From: Castellaniella denitrificans | GTDB lineage: Bacteria > Pseudomonadota > Gammaproteobacteria > Burkholderiales > Burkholderiaceae_B | Assembly: GCF_027214045.1 (NCBI RefSeq) | Contig: NZ_JAPWHE010000001.1 | Span: 445,501-509,500, forward strand | DNA length: 64,000 nt | Reading direction: 5' to 3' | Shown: piece by piece, positions 36,702-47,006 of the stretch | How positions within the stretch are numbered: the first letter of the stretch is position 1 | Layout: each line of letters starts with the position of its first letter | Program-made: the position numbers and the translations under genes | The notes under the pieces: model-generated | What the model was told of the DNA's origin: nothing | The model's input: the letters and a program-made list of their open reading frames with translations, nothing else | The model's database searches: none

Positions 36702-38150
36702 ATGAAACTGCCCCCCGCGCCCCGAATCGATCTGCTGGAACCCGCCGTGATGCTGGCGACGGTGCTGCAATGGTTGATTCTGGCCTCCCTGACCGGGCTG
36801 GTGGTCGGCGTCGGCACCAGCCTGTTCCTGCATACGCTGTTCTTCGCGACCGGCCGGACACAGTCCATGCCCCTGTGGGCTTACTGGGTTCTGTTGCCCT
36901 TGGCGGGCCTGGCCAATGGTCTGCTGATGAGCTACGCGCGTCGCGGCCTGGAGGCCTGCGGCCTGAAGGATTCCATTTTCGCCGCCGTGCACGAACAGGG
37001 CGGCCGCATGCCCTGGCGTACCTTGTGGATCAAGCCGGTGGCGGCCGTCATCACGCTGGCCAGCGGTGGCTCGGCCGGCAAGGAAGGCCCCTGTTCCCAC
37101 CTTGGGGCTTCGCTCGCCGCGGTGATCGGCCAGGTGTTCCGACTGAACGCCGACCTGCGTCAGCGCATCGTGGCCTGCGGCGTGAGCGCCGGTTTCGCCA
37201 GCGTGTTCGGCACGCCGATCGCCGGCGCACTCTATGGGGTCGAGATGCTGATCATCGGCCGCATCCGCCACGACTTCCTGTTTCCCGCGCTGATCGCGGG
37301 GGTGACCGCCTATCAGGTCAGCAGGGCCCTGGGCATCCCCTACGAACACTATGCCGTCGACGTGCTGCCGGTCTTTTCCGAGTCGCTGTTCCTGCGCACC
37401 ATCCTGGTCGGCATGCTGTGCGGACTGGTGTCGCGCGTGTTCGTGGATCTGATCTATGCCGTGCGCAATGCCTGCCAACGGCTGCAGGCCCGCTGGGCCG
37501 TGTGGCCGCCACTGATGCCGCTGGCGGGCGGCCTGGTACTGGCGCTGCTGGTCTCCGTCGCCATCCCCTCGGACTACCTGGGCTTGAGCCTGCCGCTCAT
37601 GGACCGGGCGCTGGCGGGAGAGGCCATGCCCTACGCGGGTTTCCTGTGGAAGACGATCCTGGTGGCGGTGACCCTGGGTTCGGGATTCTATGGCGGCATC
37701 GTCACACCGCAGTTCGTCATCGGCGCCGTGGCGGGCAACGCGTTCGCACACCTGTTCGGCATCAGTCCCGCCCTGGGGGCCGCCGTGGGCCTGGTGTCAG
37801 TGGTGGCCGCCGCGTCGAACACGCCGCTGGCCGCCATCCTGATGGGGGTGGAACTGTTCGGGGGCGTGGTCGGCACGCTGTATGCGGCCGGATCGGCCAT
37901 CGCCGCCTACCTGATCATCGGCCATCGCAGCGTCTATCCGGACCAGCGGTTGGGGCATGCCAAATCGTCCTGGATGCGGGTGCGGCCCGACATCCCGGTC
38001 GGCCAGGAAAAGACGCATCTGTCCTATGGCCTGCTCAAGAGCTGGCGCCAGATGCGCAAGCGGGGCTGGCGGCCCTGGCTGGGCCTGGGGCGACGTGTGA
38101 CCGATGGCCGGGCCGCCGATGAGAAAGGCCGGGGCGATGGGCAGCCCTGA
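36702..38150 (+). CDS. ClC-family chloride channel/transporter
   Basis: A 482-residue inner-membrane ClC protein. It has the ion-pathway motifs GGSAGKEGP (with the gating Glu that marks H+/Cl- exchangers) and GGIVTPQFVIGA, plus GFASVFGTPIAGALYGVE. No cytoplasmic CBS domains follow, only a basic tail of about 70 residues. The ATG at 36702 is the start; the open frame upstream runs antisense through the TAXI gene and is not coding. A -10 TATACT lies at 36653-36658. Its stop overlaps the next antiporter gene. Confidence 0.9.
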   Translation: MKLPPAPRIDLLEPAVMLATVLQWLILASLTGLVVGVGTSLFLHTLFFATGRTQSMPLWAYWVLLPLAGLANGLLMSYARRGLEACGLKDSIFAAVHEQGGRMPWRTLWIKPVAAVITLASGGSAGKEGPCSHLGASLAAVIGQVFRLNADLRQRIVACGVSAGFASVFGTPIAGALYGVEMLIIGRIRHDFLFPALIAGVTAYQVSRALGIPYEHYAVDVLPVFSESLFLRTILVGMLCGLVSRVFVDLIYAVRNACQRLQARWAVWPPLMPLAGGLVLALLVSVAIPSDYLGLSLPLMDRALAGEAMPYAGFLWKTILVAVTLGSGFYGGIVTPQFVIGAVAGNAFAHLFGISPALGAAVGLVSVVAAASNTPLAAILMGVELFGGVVGTLYAAGSAIAAYLIIGHRSVYPDQRLGHAKSSWMRVRPDIPVGQEKTHLSYGLLKSWRQMRKRGWRPWLGLGRRVTDGRAADEKGRGDGQP

Positions 38151-39975
38151 ACTGATGCTGGCCGGCATCGGCCTGGCGGCCATGGGTGCCCAATGGCTGG
38201 CCTGGCGCCTGGGTGTGCCGGCGATCCTGTTTCTGCTGCTGGCGGGCATCGCCGTGGGGCCGCTGGCCGGTTGGCTGGAGCCGGATGCCCTGTTCGGCGA
38301 CCTGCTGTTTCCCATCGTGTCCTTGTCGGTGGCCGTGATCCTGTTCGAAGGCAGCCTGACACTGGAATTTCATCAGACGCGCGGGCTGGAGCAGGTGGTG
38401 CGCCGGCTGGTGACGAGCGGCACGCTGATCGCCTGGGCCGTGGCGGCCGTGGCGGTCCATGTCTTCCTGGATTTTCCCTGGGATCTGGCGATCCTGTTTG
38501 GCGCGATCACGGTCGTGACCGGGCCGACCGTGATCGCGCCGCTGCTCAAGACTGTGCGACCCGTGGCGCCGGTGGCGCACGCCCTGCGCTGGGAGGGCAT
38601 CCTGATCGACCCGATCGGCGCCCTGCTGGCCGTCGTGTCCTACGATCTGATGGTGGCTTTGCGCATGACCCACGAGTGGAGCCATGCCCTGTGGGCTTTC
38701 GGCGCCACGCTGGCGGTGGGACTGTGCGTCGGGGCGGTGGCGGGCTGGGTGCTGGGCGTGTTGCTGCGGCGCGGCTGGGTGCCGGATTCCCTGGTCAATC
38801 TGTCGGTGCTGGCGCTGGTGTTCGCCGCCTTCGCCCTGTCCAATGCGGTGCAGCACGAGTCCGGTCTGCTGGCTGTGACCGTCATGGGCATCTGGCTGGC
38901 GAACCGGCCCGGGATTCCGGTGCGCGAGATCCTGGAATTCAAGGAAACCCTCAGCCAGATCCTGCTTTCGGCCCTCTTCATCCTGCTGGCGGCGCGGGTG
39001 GCGCCGGCCCAGTTGCTGGATCTGGGCTGGCCCGCCGTGGCCGTGCTGGCGGCGATGCTGTGGGTGGGGCGACCGCTGAAGGTGCTGTTTTCCACCTGGG
39101 GGTCGGCGCTGAATTGGCGCGAACGCGGCCTGCTGGCCTGGATTGCGCCGCGCGGTATCGTGGCTGCGGCGGTGTCCGCCCTGTTCGCGCTGCGTCTGGA
39201 AAAGATGGATGTGCCTCAGGCCGACCGGTTGTTGCCGATGACCTTCCTGCTGATCATCGGCACGGTGATCTGGCAGAGCCTGACCGCGCGGCCCATGGCC
39301 CGCCTGCTGAAGGTCGCCGAACCGGACCGGGTGGGTTTCCTGATCGCGGGCGCCAATCCCGTCGCCCGGGCCATCGGCCAGGCGCTGCACGAGCAGGGCG
39401 TGCCGGTGCGGCTGTGCGACAGCGATTGGTACAGCCTGTCGCGCGCCCGCATGATGGGTCTGCCCACCTATCATGGCAGCCCGGTTTCGGAACATGCGCA
39501 GCGTAACCTCGACACCACGGGACTGGGGCGACTGCTGGCTCTGGGCGTACGTGACGACGTCAACCAGTTGATCACGGCGCGCGCCCGCGATGAATTCGGC
39601 AAACGCAAGGTCTTCAGCCTGCCCCGGTCGCGGGATGCCGGGCAGTCCGAGAAGCACTTGCTGGACGCGGCCTATCGCGGCCGTACCTTGTTCGCTCCGG
39701 ATCTGGGCTACTGGAAGCTGTCCGCCCTGCTGGCGGCCGGCGCCCGGGTCAAGGCCACGCGGCTGTCGGACAGCTTCGATTTCCCACAGTACCTGGCGGC
39801 CCGGCCGGATCACCCTGTGATCCCGCTGTTCGCGCTGAATCCCAAGGGCTATGCGCAACCGTTCACCCTGGACCAGGAACTGCAGCCCGCCGCGGACTGG
39901 ACGATCATCGGGCTGCACGAGGATGACGCGAACGGAGCGGAGAAGCCGGCCGCGCCGTCGCCGGACGGCGCATGA
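38137..39975 (+). CDS. CPA1-type cation:proton antiporter with cytoplasmic RCK-like domain
   Basis: A 612-residue protein: about 12-13 membrane helices of the Na+/H+ exchanger domain (1-400), with the ion-site region EGILIDPIGALLAV (NhaP enzymes usually have an Asn before this Asp), followed by a soluble C-terminal part (about 415-600) starting with a Rossmann-like VGFLIAGANPVARAIG, similar to the NAD-binding RCK/TrkA-N domains that regulate transport. I use the ATG at 38137, after AAGG; other in-frame Mets lie up to 33 bases upstream, deeper in the ClC gene. The 14-base overlap implies coupled expression with ClC. Confidence 0.87.
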   Translation: MGSPELMLAGIGLAAMGAQWLAWRLGVPAILFLLLAGIAVGPLAGWLEPDALFGDLLFPIVSLSVAVILFEGSLTLEFHQTRGLEQVVRRLVTSGTLIAWAVAAVAVHVFLDFPWDLAILFGAITVVTGPTVIAPLLKTVRPVAPVAHALRWEGILIDPIGALLAVVSYDLMVALRMTHEWSHALWAFGATLAVGLCVGAVAGWVLGVLLRRGWVPDSLVNLSVLALVFAAFALSNAVQHESGLLAVTVMGIWLANRPGIPVREILEFKETLSQILLSALFILLAARVAPAQLLDLGWPAVAVLAAMLWVGRPLKVLFSTWGSALNWRERGLLAWIAPRGIVAAAVSALFALRLEKMDVPQADRLLPMTFLLIIGTVIWQSLTARPMARLLKVAEPDRVGFLIAGANPVARAIGQALHEQGVPVRLCDSDWYSLSRARMMGLPTYHGSPVSEHAQRNLDTTGLGRLLALGVRDDVNQLITARARDEFGKRKVFSLPRSRDAGQSEKHLLDAAYRGRTLFAPDLGYWKLSALLAAGARVKATRLSDSFDFPQYLAARPDHPVIPLFALNPKGYAQPFTLDQELQPAADWTIIGLHEDDANGAEKPAAPSPDGA

Positions 39976-40586
39976 AGACGTATCCGGCCGGGCCGCGCGG
40001 CGACGTGATTCCCGCTCCGGTGACCGGCCCCACCGGGCCGCGCGTGTTCTTCGCCCTGTGGCCGGACGCCGCCGCCGCCGAAGCCCTGTCCGGCTGGGCG
40101 CGCCGCGCCCATGCGGCGTTCGGCGGCCGCGTCATGCGGCCCGACACCTTGCACCTGACCCTGGCCTTCCTGGGCGCGGTGCCCCCCGAACGGGTCGCGG
40201 AACTCGCGGGGCTGTTGAGCGATGCGTCCTTGATCGGCGGCACGCTGCGTCTGGACCGCTATGGGCGTTTTCGCGGTCCGCGGATCGTCTGGGCCGGCCC
40301 GTCGGCGTCGCCGCCCTGGCTGGACGCGCTGCATGGGTGGTTGTGGCGGGCGTTGGCGCGCCGGGGTTTCGATCGGCCGGACGAGCCCTTCCGTCCGCAC
40401 GTGTCGCTGCTGCGCCGGGCGGGGCCGGGCGACCTGGATGCATTGGCGGTCCCGGCCCCCCTGGACTGGACGCCGCGCCGCTGCGTGCTGGTGGCTTCGG
40501 CGCCGCGTCCGGAAGGCTCTTTCTATGAAATCCTGGCCGAACGCGCCCTGGGCGCAGGCGCCGGGCGGCCGCCCGGCGATTCGTGA
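39972..40586 (+). CDS. thpR: RNA 2',3'-cyclic phosphodiesterase (LigT/2H family)
   Basis: A 204-residue protein of the 2H phosphoesterase superfamily with both catalytic motifs, H61-L-T-L and a second HVSL near 142. Family members hydrolyse 2',3'-cyclic phosphates on RNA and were first described as tRNA ligases. The start overlaps the antiporter stop by 4 bases (ATGA), so it is translationally coupled to the transporters, although no functional link is known. Confidence 0.9.
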   Translation: MKTYPAGPRGDVIPAPVTGPTGPRVFFALWPDAAAAEALSGWARRAHAAFGGRVMRPDTLHLTLAFLGAVPPERVAELAGLLSDASLIGGTLRLDRYGRFRGPRIVWAGPSASPPWLDALHGWLWRALARRGFDRPDEPFRPHVSLLRRAGPGDLDALAVPAPLDWTPRRCVLVASAPRPEGSFYEILAERALGAGAGRPPGDS

Positions 40587-40631
40587 CAGGGTCGGTCCAT
40601 TCGAGAGGGGGCGGGTGTGGGCCGGTGGCCC

Positions 40632-41798
<1,167 letters not shown>

Positions 41799-41907
41799 CG
41801 ATCTACCTTGAAAGCCCTTGCGCCGCGCCTTCGGCTTGCCGCCTCTCATGGGGCGTGATCCGCCCGGCGGCGGCCCGGCGGCAAAAAGACATGCTAAAGG
41901 ACACCGT

Positions 41908-42687
41908 ATGCCTATTCAAATATCCCGCCAGGAACTGGCGGACTGGTTGAACGACACGTTGCAGCCGGAACGCTTCCGTGATTATTGCCCGAACGGCCTG
42001 CAGGTCCAGGGGCGCGACGGGATCCGCCGCATCGTCACCGGCGTGACGGCTTCGCAGGCCCTGATCGAGGCCGCCGTCGCGCTCGACGCCGATGCCATTC
42101 TGGCGCACCATGGCTGGTTCTGGAAGAACGAAGACCCCTGCATCCGCGGCCCCAAGCACAGCCGCCTGTCGACTCTGATGGCGCGCGAGATCAATCTGTT
42201 CGCCTATCACCTGCCCCTGGACGCCCATCTTGAATGGGGCAACAACGCCCAGCTGGCGCGCGTCATGGACTGGGTGCCGGATGTCCGGCCCGATGGCGCG
42301 CCCCGACGCTGCGGGCCGGACGACCTGGTCTGGCTGGGCGCGCCCGCACGGGACATGACGGTGGGCACGCTGGCCGCCGACATCGCGCATCGGCTGGGGC
42401 GCGAGCCACTGGTGATCGGCGAGCCCGGCCGACCCGTGCGGCGGCTGGCCTGGTGTACCGGTGCGGCCCAGGGCATGATGGACGCCGCCCTGGCGGCGGG
42501 TGCGGATTGTTACGTCAGCGGGGAAATCTCCGAACCCACGGTGCATCTGGCGCGTGAGACGGGTGCGGCCTACATCAGCGCCGGTCACCATGCGACGGAG
42601 CGTTACGGGATCCGCGCCCTGGGCGCGGCCATCGAGGCCCGCTTCGGCGTGCCCTGCGAGTTCGTCGACATCGACAATCCGGTATAG
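41908..42687 (+). CDS. Nif3-like dinuclear metal centre protein
   Basis: A 259-residue cytoplasmic protein of the NIF3/YbgI family: [11 protein letters not shown] near 25, the metal-binding LAHHGWFW near 66, YHLPLDAH near 103 and GHHATERYG near 228. Members form hexameric toroids with two metals per subunit; the physiological reaction is unsettled (a GTP cyclohydrolase I type 2 label is common). The ATG at 41908 follows AAAGGA. It is divergent from the DegS-like gene, a pairing common in betaproteobacteria. Confidence 0.92.
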   Translation: MPIQISRQELADWLNDTLQPERFRDYCPNGLQVQGRDGIRRIVTGVTASQALIEAAVALDADAILAHHGWFWKNEDPCIRGPKHSRLSTLMAREINLFAYHLPLDAHLEWGNNAQLARVMDWVPDVRPDGAPRRCGPDDLVWLGAPARDMTVGTLAADIAHRLGREPLVIGEPGRPVRRLAWCTGAAQGMMDAALAAGADCYVSGEISEPTVHLARETGAAYISAGHHATERYGIRALGAAIEARFGVPCEFVDIDNPV

Positions 42688-42694
42688 GACGGGC

Positions 42695-43147
42695 CTATTT
42701 CTTGAGGGCGTCGCGGATCTCGCGCAGCAGCAGGACGTCCTCGGGCGGGGCGGCCGCCGCCTTGGGGGGCGGTTCGGCCTCGAAGCGGCGCCGGGCATTG
42801 TTCACCAGCTTCACCATCACGAAGACCACCAGGGCGAGCAGCAGGAAATTGACGAAGATGGTCAGGAAATGCCCCCAGGCGAACACCACCGCGCCCGCCT
42901 TGGTCAATTCGGCCATCGTCAGGCCGCCGGCATAGCCCTCGGGCAGGCGCAGCACCCAGAACAGGTTGTCGAAATTGACGTTGCCGCCGACGATGAAGTT
43001 GATCAGCGGCATGAACAGGTCGTTGACGACCGAATCGATGATCTTGCCGAAGGCGCCGCCGATGATGACCCCGATGGCCAGGTCCATCATGTTGCCCTTG
43101 ATGGCGAATTCTCGGAATTCTTTGATGAAACCCCCGGTTGCGCTCAT
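42695..43147 (-). CDS. mscL: Large-conductance mechanosensitive channel
   Basis: A 150-residue inner-membrane protein with the amphipathic N-terminus ([20 protein letters not shown]), pore helix TM1 ([21 protein letters not shown]), a periplasmic loop, TM2 ([20 protein letters not shown]) and a charged C-terminal helix. It opens at lytic membrane tension to release solutes in osmotic downshock. Convergent with the Nif3 gene (7-base gap) and divergent from petA. Confidence 0.96.
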   Translation of the reverse strand: MSATGGFIKEFREFAIKGNMMDLAIGVIIGGAFGKIIDSVVNDLFMPLINFIVGGNVNFDNLFWVLRLPEGYAGGLTMAELTKAGAVVFAWGHFLTIFVNFLLLALVVFVMVKLVNNARRRFEAEPPPKAAAAPPEDVLLLREIRDALKK

Positions 43148-43166
43148 TTCGGTATTCCTCCATCCA

Positions 43167-43194
43167 TTTACCCCACAGGGCGTAACGCTATAAT
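43167..43194 (+). promoter_or_regulatory. petABC promoter
   Basis: A consensus -10 TATAAT (43189-43194) has a weak -35 TTTACC (43167-43172) at a 16-base spacing. The leader then carries a hairpin GCGGGGC-12-GCCCCGC (43213-43238) before petA, whose start is about 100 bases downstream. Confidence 0.6.
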
Positions 43195-43298
43195 ACGCGG
43201 TTGAAGACCCTTGCGGGGCGGTGTTTTCACGGCCCCGCGCACAGGCAGATCACATTCAAAACGCTCCGCCCACGGGCGGCAACCAGGGATAACAGAGA

Positions 43299-43943
43299 AT
43301 GAGTCAGCATCCGACACAGTCCGACGAGCAGGGCGCAGTCGACCCGAACCTGCCCCCCGATCCTTCGCGCCGCTTCTGGGTCGCATCGGCCTGTACGCTT
43401 GGCGGGGTCGCGGGCGTTGCCACGGCCGTTCCCTTTGTCGGCTCGTTCGCGCCCTCCGAAAAGGCCAAGGCGGCCGGCGCGCCGGTCGAGGCCGACATCT
43501 CCGGGCTGGCCGAAGGCCAGATGATGACTGTCGAATGGCGCGGCAAGCCGGTCTGGATCGTCCGCCGCACCAAGGCCGAGCTCGAGGACCTGCCCAAGCA
43601 CGACGCCGAACTCGCCGACCCCCAGTCCGACCGCCCCGGTTTCACGCCGGAATGGGCGAAGAACGAATACCGCTCGCGCAAGCCCGAATACTTCGTCTGC
43701 ATCGGCATCTGCACCCATCTGGGATGCTCTCCGACCGCCCACTTCCAGACCGGCGCCCAGCCCGGGCTGCCCAACGACTGGCCCGGGGGCTGGCTGTGCC
43801 CCTGCCATGGCTCGACCTTCGACCTGGCCGGCCGGGTGTTCGCCAACAAGCCGGCCCCTGACAATCTCGAAATCCCGCCCTACGTCTTTTCCGCCGACGG
43901 CACCCGCATCACCATCGGTGTCGAAGAAGACAACAAGGCCTGA
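43299..43943 (+). CDS. petA: Ubiquinol-cytochrome c reductase, Rieske iron-sulfur subunit
   Basis: A 214-residue subunit of the bc1 complex. An N-terminal twin-arginine segment (DPSRRFW, 21-27) precedes the single membrane anchor (about 28-50), consistent with Tat export. The [2Fe-2S] ligands are Cys138 and His140 (CTHLGC) and Cys167 and His170 (CPCHGS), with Cys143 and Cys169 as the stabilising disulfide. It moves electrons from ubiquinol to cytochrome c1. First gene of petABC. Confidence 0.97.
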   Translation: MSQHPTQSDEQGAVDPNLPPDPSRRFWVASACTLGGVAGVATAVPFVGSFAPSEKAKAAGAPVEADISGLAEGQMMTVEWRGKPVWIVRRTKAELEDLPKHDAELADPQSDRPGFTPEWAKNEYRSRKPEYFVCIGICTHLGCSPTAHFQTGAQPGLPNDWPGGWLCPCHGSTFDLAGRVFANKPAPDNLEIPPYVFSADGTRITIGVEEDNKA

Positions 43944-43991
43944 TGGACGCCCTCGTTCATCCTTTTGCGATATTGAATCTAGGAGCCTTCC

Positions 43992-45377
43992 ATGGCCGAT
44001 AAAAACGTCGAGACGACCGGGTTGCTGGGCTGGGTGGACAACCGCTTCCCGCTCACCAAAATGTTCAAGGAGCACATGTCCGAGTACTACGCTCCCAAGA
44101 ACTTCAACTTCTGGTACTTTTTCGGTTCGCTGGCCCTGCTGGTGCTGGTGATCCAGGTCGTCACCGGGATCTTCCTGGTGATGAACTACAAGCCCGATGC
44201 GCGTTTCGCCTTCGAGTCCGTCGAATACATCATGCGCGAGGTGCCGGGCGGCTGGTTCATCCGCTACATGCACTCCACCGGCGCCTCGATGTTCTTCGTC
44301 GTGGTCTATCTGCACATGCTGCGCGGCCTGTTCTACGGTTCCTACCGCAAGCCGCGCGAACTTGTCTGGATCTTCGGCGTGGGCATCTTCCTGTGCCTGA
44401 TGGGCGAGGCCTTTTTCGGCTACCTGCTGCCCTGGGGCCAGATGTCCTACTGGGGCGCCCAGGTGATCGTGAACCTGTTCTCGGCCATCCCCTTCATCGG
44501 CCCCGAACTGTCCCTGTGGATCCGCGGTGATTACGTCGTGTCCGACGCCACCCTCAACCGCTTCTTCGCCTTCCACGTGATCGCCATCCCGCTGGTGCTG
44601 ATCGGCCTGGTCGTGGCGCACATCATCGCCCTGCACGAAGTGGGTTCGAACAACCCCGACGGCGTCGAAATCAAGCAAGGTCCCAAGGACAAAAACGGCC
44701 ACCCCGTGGACGGCATCCCGTTCCACCCCTACTACTCGGTGCATGACGTGGTCGGCGTGGCGGGCTTCCTGATCGTGTTCGCCGCGATCATTTTCTTCGG
44801 TCCCGAAATGGGCGGCTACTTCCTGGAGTACAACAACTTCATTCCGGCCGACCCGCTGAAGACGCCGCCGCACATCGCGCCGGTCTGGTATTTCACGCCT
44901 TTCTACACCATGCTGCGCGCCACCACCAGCGACTTCACCTGGGTGCTGGCCGCAGGCGCGCTGCTGGCCGCCGTGGTGCTGTTCGCCAAGGGCAAGCTCT
45001 CCGGCATCTGGCGTCTGGCCGTGCCCGGCATCCTGGTCCTGGTCGCCATCCTGCTGAAGGTCCTGGACGCCAAGCTCTGGGGCGTTGTGTCCATGGGCGG
45101 CGCCGTCGTCATCCTGTTCTTCCTGCCGTGGCTGGATCATTCCCCGGTCAAGTCCATCCGCTACCGTCCCAACTGGCACAAGGTCCTGTACGCGATCTTC
45201 ATCATCGACTTCCTGATCCTTGGCTGGCTGGGGACGCAGCCGGTGTCCCCGACCGCCACGATGATCGGACAGGTCGGCACGGTCATCTACCTGGCGTTCT
45301 TCCTGGCGATGCCCGTCTGGAGCCGCCTGGGCACCTTCAAGCCGGTTCCCGACCGCGTCACCTTCCGGGCCCACTGA
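43992..45377 (+). CDS. petB: Ubiquinol-cytochrome c reductase, cytochrome b subunit
   Basis: A 461-residue inner-membrane subunit with two haems b. The ligand pairs are His94/His195 and His108/His210, spaced 14 and 15 residues apart. The Qo-site motif reads PVWY instead of the PEWY of mitochondria. It is longer than mitochondrial cytochrome b because of extra C-terminal helices, typical of the single-chain bacterial form. It lies 48 bases after petA and 31 before petC. Confidence 0.97.
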   Translation: MADKNVETTGLLGWVDNRFPLTKMFKEHMSEYYAPKNFNFWYFFGSLALLVLVIQVVTGIFLVMNYKPDARFAFESVEYIMREVPGGWFIRYMHSTGASMFFVVVYLHMLRGLFYGSYRKPRELVWIFGVGIFLCLMGEAFFGYLLPWGQMSYWGAQVIVNLFSAIPFIGPELSLWIRGDYVVSDATLNRFFAFHVIAIPLVLIGLVVAHIIALHEVGSNNPDGVEIKQGPKDKNGHPVDGIPFHPYYSVHDVVGVAGFLIVFAAIIFFGPEMGGYFLEYNNFIPADPLKTPPHIAPVWYFTPFYTMLRATTSDFTWVLAAGALLAAVVLFAKGKLSGIWRLAVPGILVLVAILLKVLDAKLWGVVSMGGAVVILFFLPWLDHSPVKSIRYRPNWHKVLYAIFIIDFLILGWLGTQPVSPTATMIGQVGTVIYLAFFLAMPVWSRLGTFKPVPDRVTFRAH

Positions 45378-45408
45378 AGGCCGAACCACTGACTGTCACG
45401 GAAAGATC

Positions 45409-46257
45409 ATGCTGAAAAAACTGCTCGGTGCCCTGGCCCTGTCCCTGACCTGCTCGCTGACCTTCGCCGCCGGCGAAGGCCCGCACCTGGATCGCGCCCC
45501 CGACCGCATCACCGACCTGGCCGCCCTGCAAAACGGCGCCAAACTGTTCGTCAACTACTGTCTGAACTGCCACAGCGCCAACGCCATGCGCTACAACAAG
45601 CTCATGGACCTGGGCCTGTCGGAGGACGACATCAAGAAAAACCTGCTTTTCTCCCGCGAGAAGGTCGGCGACCTGATGACGATTTCCATGACCCATGAGG
45701 ACGCCAAGAAATGGTTCGGCGCCGCGCCGCCGGACCTGTCCGTGATCGCCCGCGCCAAGAGCACCAATTTCGGCCCGTCCGGCGTGGACTATATCTATAC
45801 CTATCTGCGTACCTTCTATCGCGACTCCAGCAAGAAGACCGGCTGGAACAATGTCGTCTTCCCCAGCGTCGGCATGCCCAACGTGCTCTGGCAGCTCGAG
45901 GGTCCGCGCAGCTTCACCGACATCGAGGTCCATCAGGTCGCCGACGCCCAGGGCAACGCGCAATGGGAACGCACCACCACGGTCTACGACGCCGACGGCA
46001 TCCCCACCGCCAAGTCCGAGATCCTGAAGGACTACACTGGCGAAGCCACCCGCGTCACGCGCTTCGACTCCGCCGACGCCAAGACCTTCGGCAAGTTCGA
46101 GAGCGACGTCGCCGACCTCAGCAACTTCCTGGGCTGGATGGCGGAACCCGGCCAGCTGGCGCGCAAGCAGATCGGCGTCTGGGTCATGCTGTTCCTGTTC
46201 CTGTTCCTGTTTGTCGCCATCCGCATGAATGCGGCATACTGGAAGCACGTCCGTTAA
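45409..46257 (+). CDS. petC: Ubiquinol-cytochrome c reductase, cytochrome c1 subunit
   Basis: A 282-residue periplasm-facing subunit: signal peptide (about 1-21), the haem c site Cys51-Leu-Asn-Cys-His55, and a C-terminal membrane anchor (about 252-275) followed by YWKHVR. It passes electrons from the Rieske centre to soluble or membrane c-type cytochromes such as the cytochrome c4 encoded at 51133. Its haem would be attached by the ResB/CcsA system at 51955-55357. Confidence 0.96.
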   Translation: MLKKLLGALALSLTCSLTFAAGEGPHLDRAPDRITDLAALQNGAKLFVNYCLNCHSANAMRYNKLMDLGLSEDDIKKNLLFSREKVGDLMTISMTHEDAKKWFGAAPPDLSVIARAKSTNFGPSGVDYIYTYLRTFYRDSSKKTGWNNVVFPSVGMPNVLWQLEGPRSFTDIEVHQVADAQGNAQWERTTTVYDADGIPTAKSEILKDYTGEATRVTRFDSADAKTFGKFESDVADLSNFLGWMAEPGQLARKQIGVWVMLFLFLFLFVAIRMNAAYWKHVR

Positions 46258-46316
46258 AGGTCGGCGGCGCCCTCCTTCGGGGCGCCTGACCCTCCGGCCG
46301 CGCGGGTCGGGATGCC

Positions 46317-46348
46317 AGCCAGGCGTTGCAACGCCTGGCTTGCGTTTT
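46317..46348 (+). terminator. Terminator between petC and sspA
   Basis: AGCCAGGCGTTG and CAACGCCTGGCT form a perfect 24-base palindrome followed by TGCGTTTT. A smaller hairpin GGCGCCC-7-GGGCGCC (46266-46286) precedes it, 9 bases after the petC stop. Together they should end most petABC transcripts. Confidence 0.75.
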
Positions 46349-46395
46349 CCGGCCCCCGCGTGTTCTTTGTCTTTTTTTGTATTGGAACCCACGAC

Positions 46396-47004
46396 ATGAT
46401 GGTGCTCTATTCCGGGACGACCTGCCCCTTCTCGCAACGTTGCCGCTTCGTGCTGTTCGAAAAGGGCATGGACTTCGAAATCCGCGACATCGACTTGTAC
46501 AACAAGCCCGAGGACATCGCGGTGATGAATCCCTACGGCCAGGTGCCCATCCTGGTCGAGCGCGACCTGGTCCTGTACGAGTCGAACATCATCAACGAAT
46601 ACATCGACGAGCGCTTCCCGCATCCGCAGCTGATGCCTGCCGACCCGATCATGCGGGCGCGTACCCGGCTGTTCCTGTACAACTTCGAAAAGGAACTGTT
46701 CGTCCACGTGTCCACGCTCGAAAACCGCGGCGTCACCGATGAAAAGGTGCTCGACGCGGCCCGCGCCAACATCCGCGACCGGCTGGCCCAGCTGGCTCCC
46801 CTGCTGGTAAAGAACAAGTACATGCTGGGCGAGGAATTCTCCATGCTGGACGTCGCCGTCGCGCCGCTGCTGTGGCGCCTGGGCCATTACGGCATCGAAC
46901 TGCCCAAGAGCGCGGCCCCGATCCAGAAATACGCCGAGCGTCTGTTTTCACGCCCCGCCTATATCGAGGCCCTCACTCCGTCCGAAAAGGTCATGCGCCG
47001 CTGA
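46396..47004 (+). CDS. sspA: Stringent starvation protein A (glutathione S-transferase fold)
   Basis: A 202-residue protein: N-terminal thioredoxin-like domain (VLYSGTTCPFSQRCRFVLFEKG) and C-terminal helical GST domain (LGEEFSMLDVAVAPLLWRLG). SspA binds RNA polymerase with sigma-70 and alters promoter choice in starvation and stress. Two adjacent Mets at 46396 and 46399 are possible starts. It sits between petABC and sspB, the usual betaproteobacterial order. Confidence 0.95.
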   Translation: MMVLYSGTTCPFSQRCRFVLFEKGMDFEIRDIDLYNKPEDIAVMNPYGQVPILVERDLVLYESNIINEYIDERFPHPQLMPADPIMRARTRLFLYNFEKELFVHVSTLENRGVTDEKVLDAARANIRDRLAQLAPLLVKNKYMLGEEFSMLDVAVAPLLWRLGHYGIELPKSAAPIQKYAERLFSRPAYIEALTPSEKVMRR

Positions 47005-47006
47005 AC

